Assembly: GCA_016197205.1 (NCBI GenBank)
Contig: JACPWG010000109.1
Span: 1 to 64,000 of the forward strand
Length of the DNA stretch: 64,000 nucleotides
Origin: Planctomycetota bacterium
Lineage (GTDB): Bacteria; Planctomycetota; MHYJ01; WSZJ01; JACPWG01
Direction: 5' to 3'
How positions within the stretch are numbered: position 1 is the first letter of the stretch; every line of letters starts with the position of its first letter. Below are positions 60,793 through 64,000 of the stretch, piece after piece. The notes under the pieces were generated by a model that worked only from the letters and a program-made list of their open reading frames with translations, ran no database searches and had not been told where the DNA came from. The translations under genes were made by a program, and so were the position numbers.

Positions 60793-62955
60793 TCACCGCC
60801 GCCGCGGCCGCAGCTCCGGCTGGGCCGCCGCATTGGCGGCGCGCTGGGTCGTGAACCCCTGCACGAGGTTGTACGCGATCGCCTCGATCGCCCGCCGCGC
60901 GAGGGCTCGAATGTACGGCACCTCGCCGAAGGGTTGCAGTTCTTCCGAAAGCACCAGCCAGGTGCGCGCCGCCAGGCGGTTCACCGGCTCCCCCGCCCGA
61001 CCCGCCCACGCCTCCGTCTCCAGGTTCGCCGCCATCCGCTCGATCAGCAGCTCCCGCTCCAGCGAGGCGACGTCGCGCAGGAAGACGTCGATGAGCTCGG
61101 TCGTGATCTTCGGGTGCCGGTGGGACCGCCGCGCGGCTGCGCCCGCCTTGCCGGCGCCGGGGAAGTGGGCGCGCACGAACGCATACGCCTCGTCGCTCGA
61201 GAACCAGTGCTGGCCCCAGTTTTCGTCCTTGCCCAACGACGCGGAGTCCGCGGCAAGCTCCGGGTCGCGAAGCAGGAGCTCGAGGGCATAGGCGCCCACG
61301 TTCGGCCGACGCGGGCGGACCGGGATCGGCTCCGGCCCGAGGAAGGGCCTGTACAGCAGCAGCCGGCCGGGGGGCGAGGTCTCGGTTTTGGCGTGCAGGG
61401 CGAGCGCCGCGCCGAGCAGGTCGCGCGCGGTCGGGACCGCGAGCGCCGCATACACGACGCCCTTGACGCCGCGCATGTCCTCTTCGAGGTTCGCGGCCCC
61501 TTTGAAGAGGCACCAGGCGTCCCGGATGCCGTCGCTCTCGTTCAGGATCAGAAGCAGGGCGTCCAGCTCGCCTTCGGTGGTGCGGTAGAAGAGGGTCAGG
61601 CTGCGCGACCCCGCGCCGTCGACGCTGCTCACCAAGCCGTGGCTGTAGGTGGGCGTGGGCGGCGCGCAGGGAGCCACGCCCGAGGCGCCCAGCTCCTCCG
61701 CCAACGACCGCGCGCCGTCGCCGAACTCGCCCAACGCGGGCCACGCCCCGAGCTCGGAGAGGTACCACGCCGCGCGCGGCGTCCCCAGCTCCGCGACGCA
61801 GGTCAGGGCCTTCCCCGCGTCCTCCTCGAGCAAACGGTGCTCCGTGGCGATCGCCGCCGCCGTGGAGAGGTGGACCGCCGCCGCGTCCGGATTGTGCCGG
61901 GCGAGGCCGAGGCCGAAACCGAACGCCGTGCGGAACGCTTCGACCGTCGGGACCGCGGGCGGTTCGATCCCGAGGATCCCGGACTCGCGCAGCGCCTGCT
62001 CCACGCTCTCCATGTCCGCCGACATTTCCGCGAGGAAGGCCGCGTTTCGCCGCTCGGCGGTCGCGGCGAAATCGCCGAAGCACGCCTCGTATTCCGCCTG
62101 CGGCAACTCGACGCCGCACGCCTCGAGGAACGGTCCCAGCACGTACTTCCGATCGTCCTCGACGGCGGGATCCTTCAAGGCCGCCCGCAGGATCGGCACG
62201 GCGTCGCTGGCGACGCGCTCCCGTCGGACCTCGGAAAACTCGGGGGCCTTGCAGGCGATGAATAGCAGGATCTGCGCGTTGTTGCGGATGAGCGCGTCCG
62301 CTTCGTAGGCCGTCATGGAGGCGAGGGCCGCGCCCGCGTCCGGCGCTTCCTGGAGCAGGCGTTCCAGGAATTCACCGGGCGGGCGCTCCGCGTTCCGGGG
62401 CAGGCTGAGTTCGCGGACACGCTTTCGCATCCATTCCAGGTCCCGGGGCGCCCCGCCTGAGGCCCCGGCGGGCAGCGCCGCCGAAGCTGCGCCCGCGACC
62501 GCGAGCGCGGGGCCCTTCTCCATCGCGGAGCGGCGAGGGTTGGCCCCCCGCGACTTCGGCCGGGTCCGACCCCCTGGCCCCGTGACGGACTGCTTCGCCA
62601 GCCGATAGTGCCGCTCCAGGCGGCTGACGTAGGCAGGGTCGCCCAGGCGGTCCGCCACGAACGGAAACAGCGCCTCCGCCTCCGGGCTCTGCTCCGCGAC
62701 GGGATCGAGGTCGGGACCCGGGTCGCGTCCCTGCCGGTCGAAGCCGTACGTCACCGAGGCGAGTACCCGTCCCGGTCTCGAACGCGCGCGGACCTGGAGC
62801 ATGACCCGCCTGCAGTCGCAGTTCGGGTCCATGCAGTACAGTTCGGTGAGCGCATATTCGTCGGCCGGCAGGGACGGGTGCTTGCCGAGCTTGAAGGTCA
62901 GGCACTCGCGCAAGGCGAGGTCGGGCTGCACTTGCAGGAAAGGGACGTAGGGCAC
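60793..62955 (-). CDS. Large protein of unknown function with a cysteine-rich N-terminal motif
   Basis: This 720-aa protein starts at GTG 62955, with GAGGAG upstream. The N-terminal 130 residues have YCMDPNCDCRR (Cys41, Cys46, Cys48) and could bind a metal; similar stretches occur in a number of uncharacterised bacterial proteins. A low-complexity linker (about 130-175) is followed by about 500 residues of mostly alpha-helical sequence with no recognised motif. Helix-rich segments suggest a scaffold, and there is no signal peptide or TM. A longer or shifted N-terminus cannot be excluded: another frame begins MSRRRAERLSVPSFFDDVEE just upstream (start near 63022), overlapping this start. Confidence 0.65.
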   Translation of the reverse strand: MPYVPFLQVQPDLALRECLTFKLGKHPSLPADEYALTELYCMDPNCDCRRVMLQVRARSRPGRVLASVTYGFDRQGRDPGPDLDPVAEQSPEAEALFPFVADRLGDPAYVSRLERHYRLAKQSVTGPGGRTRPKSRGANPRRSAMEKGPALAVAGAASAALPAGASGGAPRDLEWMRKRVRELSLPRNAERPPGEFLERLLQEAPDAGAALASMTAYEADALIRNNAQILLFIACKAPEFSEVRRERVASDAVPILRAALKDPAVEDDRKYVLGPFLEACGVELPQAEYEACFGDFAATAERRNAAFLAEMSADMESVEQALRESGILGIEPPAVPTVEAFRTAFGFGLGLARHNPDAAAVHLSTAAAIATEHRLLEEDAGKALTCVAELGTPRAAWYLSELGAWPALGEFGDGARSLAEELGASGVAPCAPPTPTYSHGLVSSVDGAGSRSLTLFYRTTEGELDALLLILNESDGIRDAWCLFKGAANLEEDMRGVKGVVYAALAVPTARDLLGAALALHAKTETSPPGRLLLYRPFLGPEPIPVRPRRPNVGAYALELLLRDPELAADSASLGKDENWGQHWFSSDEAYAFVRAHFPGAGKAGAAARRSHRHPKITTELIDVFLRDVASLERELLIERMAANLETEAWAGRAGEPVNRLAARTWLVLSEELQPFGEVPYIRALARRAIEAIAYNLVQGFTTQRAANAAAQPELRPRRR

Positions 62956-63059
62956 GAATTCGCTCCTCGACGTCGTCGAAAAAGGAGGGCACGCTCAGCC
63001 GCTCGGCGCGTCGTCGACTCATCGCGCTCCTGTCCGAGGGGGGCGCGCGCCATCCATTC

Positions 63060-63089
63060 ATTGTAGGGCAGGGTGGCGAACGCACACAA
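63060..63089 (-). promoter_or_regulatory. Possible promoter of the unknown minus-strand gene
   Basis: Read leftward, TTGTGT (63089-63084) and TACAAT (63065-63060) are 18 bp apart. The -10 is good and the -35 is weak. Confidence 0.4.
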
Positions 63090-63131
63090 GCAGAAAGTGG
63101 CGCGGCCCCGGCGACGCCCGATGCATTCCGC

Positions 63132-63160
63132 TTGAATGCCGTCTCGCGCGGCGGTATCGT
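63132..63160 (+). promoter_or_regulatory. Weak possible promoter of the PqaA-like gene
   Basis: TTGAAT (63132-63137), a 17-bp spacer and TATCGT (63155-63160) match four of six consensus bases each; support is modest. Confidence 0.3.
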
Positions 63161-63231
63161 GTCGCCCCTCCGCCTCCCCCCGGCCGCGACCCGAGCACGC
63201 GGCGACGTCCCCTTCACGAGGAGCCACGCCC

Positions 63232-64000
63232 ATGGATCGCCCCGCCTCCCGACGTCGCCCGGCCGCGCTGCAGGGCCCGGCCGCCCGCCGCTTCCAACTC
63301 TCGCCGCTCCTTCTCCTCCTCGTGGTCGCCGCCGGCGGGAGCGCACGCGCCCAGGACCTCCCCGCCTACCTCGGCAAGCCGGACGACAGCTTCGCGTGGG
63401 AGGTCGCGACGGAGTACGCCGTCCCCGGCGCGCAGGTCACGGTCCTCCACCTGACCTCGCAGACCTGGCAGGGCATCCCCTGGAAGCACTGGCTGAGCGT
63501 GATCCGCCCGGCGAAGGTCGTGCACGCCGGCCATGCCCTCCTCTTCGTGACGGGCGGCAGCGTGAAAAAAGACGCGCCGACCGGGCCGAGCGGCGAGGTG
63601 CAGGCGCTCGCGGACATCGCGGGGCGCGTGGGCGCCGTCGTCGCCGTCCTGGGACAGGTCCCGAACCAGCCCCTCTTCGGCGGCCTCAAGGAGGACGGCC
63701 TCATTTCGCACACGTTCCTGCGGTTCCTCGAGACCGGGGACGACTCCTGGCCGTGCCTGCTGCCCATGACGAAAAGCACGGTCCGCGCCATGGACGCGGT
63801 GCAGGCCTTCGCCGCGCAAAAGCTGGAGCAGCGGATCGAGAAGTTCTTCGTGACCGGCGCCTCGAAGCGGGGCTGGACGACCTGGCTCACCGCCGCGGTC
63901 GACGCCCGTGTCGAAGGGATCGCCCCGATGGTGATCGACACGCTCAACATGGCGAAGCAGATGCCGCTGCAGGTCGCGACGTTCGGCGGCTATTCGGAGC
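63232..64000 (+). CDS. PhoPQ-activated pathogenicity-related (PqaA-like) exported protein, 3' truncated by window end
   Basis: The frame runs open from ATG 63232 (GAGGAG about 8 bp upstream) to the window end, giving the first 256 residues. A long signal sequence (basic start, SPLLLLLVVAAGG, cleavage near ARA-Q) leads into the family's DLPAYLGKPDDSFAWEV start and WKHWLSVIRP segment. The nucleophile elbow GASKRGWTTWL carries a predicted catalytic Ser211. This family (PF10142-type) has an alpha/beta-hydrolase-like fold and is frequent in planctomycetes; its role outside Salmonella PqaA, named for PhoPQ control, is unknown. The His/Asp of the triad would lie beyond the window. Confidence 0.85.
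   Translation, partial: MDRPASRRRPAALQGPAARRFQLSPLLLLLVVAAGGSARAQDLPAYLGKPDDSFAWEVATEYAVPGAQVTVLHLTSQTWQGIPWKHWLSVIRPAKVVHAGHALLFVTGGSVKKDAPTGPSGEVQALADIAGRVGAVVAVLGQVPNQPLFGGLKEDGLISHTFLRFLETGDDSWPCLLPMTKSTVRAMDAVQAFAAQKLEQRIEKFFVTGASKRGWTTWLTAAVDARVEGIAPMVIDTLNMAKQMPLQVATFGGYSE

Overview
The window is GC-rich throughout (roughly 70 % by eye) and gene-dense, with no rRNA, tRNA, CRISPR array or complete transposon that I can see. The gene families point to an uncultured bacterium of the Planctomycetota or a similar high-GC lineage. The signs are a TPR-tailed Ser/Thr kinase, a FTLIEL-type prepilin leader on an unusual protein, HEAT-repeat exported proteins, a PhoPQ-activated (PqaA-like) protein, a Uma2 fragment, an ABC-permease/CPBP-protease fusion and many short dispersed palindromic repeats between genes. 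That placement is inference; no phylogenetic marker was compared.

Layout, left to right. (1) 314-6042: a coupled run yihY-like, cutA, a 52-aa membrane peptide and a sensor kinase, then a sigma54-type response regulator. (2) 6694-12290, minus strand: a prepilin-leader/zinc-ribbon membrane protein followed by a Ser/Thr kinase with 16 tandem TPRs. (3) 12865-15668: tatA coupled to a protein joining an M29-aminopeptidase-like domain to PAS, GAF-like and GGDEF domains. (4) 15947-22717: an exported protein, then nusA-infB-ylxP-rbfA behind a sigma70 promoter and an attenuator-like leader. (5) 23013-31874: a 2466-aa zinc-ribbon membrane protein and, 6 bp later, a membrane Ser/Thr kinase with zinc ribbons. 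(6) 32114-34755: a coiled-coil PD-(D/E)XK protein, a rearrangement scar with a Uma2 fragment, and an exported HEAT-repeat protein. (7) 35017-44845, minus strand: a complete Frz-like chemosensory set (CheW, MCP, CheR-STAS, CheA-REC, pseudo-receiver CheB, CheW) ending in a coupled transglutaminase-like gene, driven by a perfect-consensus promoter. (8) 45217-48667: an exported coiled-coil protein, a Ski2-like helicase that seems to start at CTG, and a HEPN protein. (9) 49098-50342, minus: a ferredoxin-reductase-like protein. (10) 50700-54934: GspL/PilM-like and GspM/PilO-like proteins with a putative lipoprotein. (11) 55306-60534: priA, an ABC ATPase and an ABC permease/CPBP fusion. (12) 60793-62955, minus: a large unknown. 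(13) 63232-64000: a PqaA-like exported protein cut by the window end.

Regulatory signals are unusually readable. At least six promoters fit TTGAC(N)-17/18-TA(N)3T, most with an 18-bp spacer. Neighbouring genes are often joined by GTGA/ATGA (and one CTGA) stop-start overlaps.

The most unusual items are the 2466-aa membrane protein with its kinase, the aminopeptidase-like/PAS/GGDEF fusion, the rewired chemosensory operon (lost CheB phospho-site, STAS tail on CheR without its serine, coupled transglutaminase-like gene), the nusA leader attenuator candidate, the helicase-HEPN pair, the kinase insertion inside an ATPase domain, and a mosaic of at least eight dispersed repeat families filling nearly every long intergenic gap.
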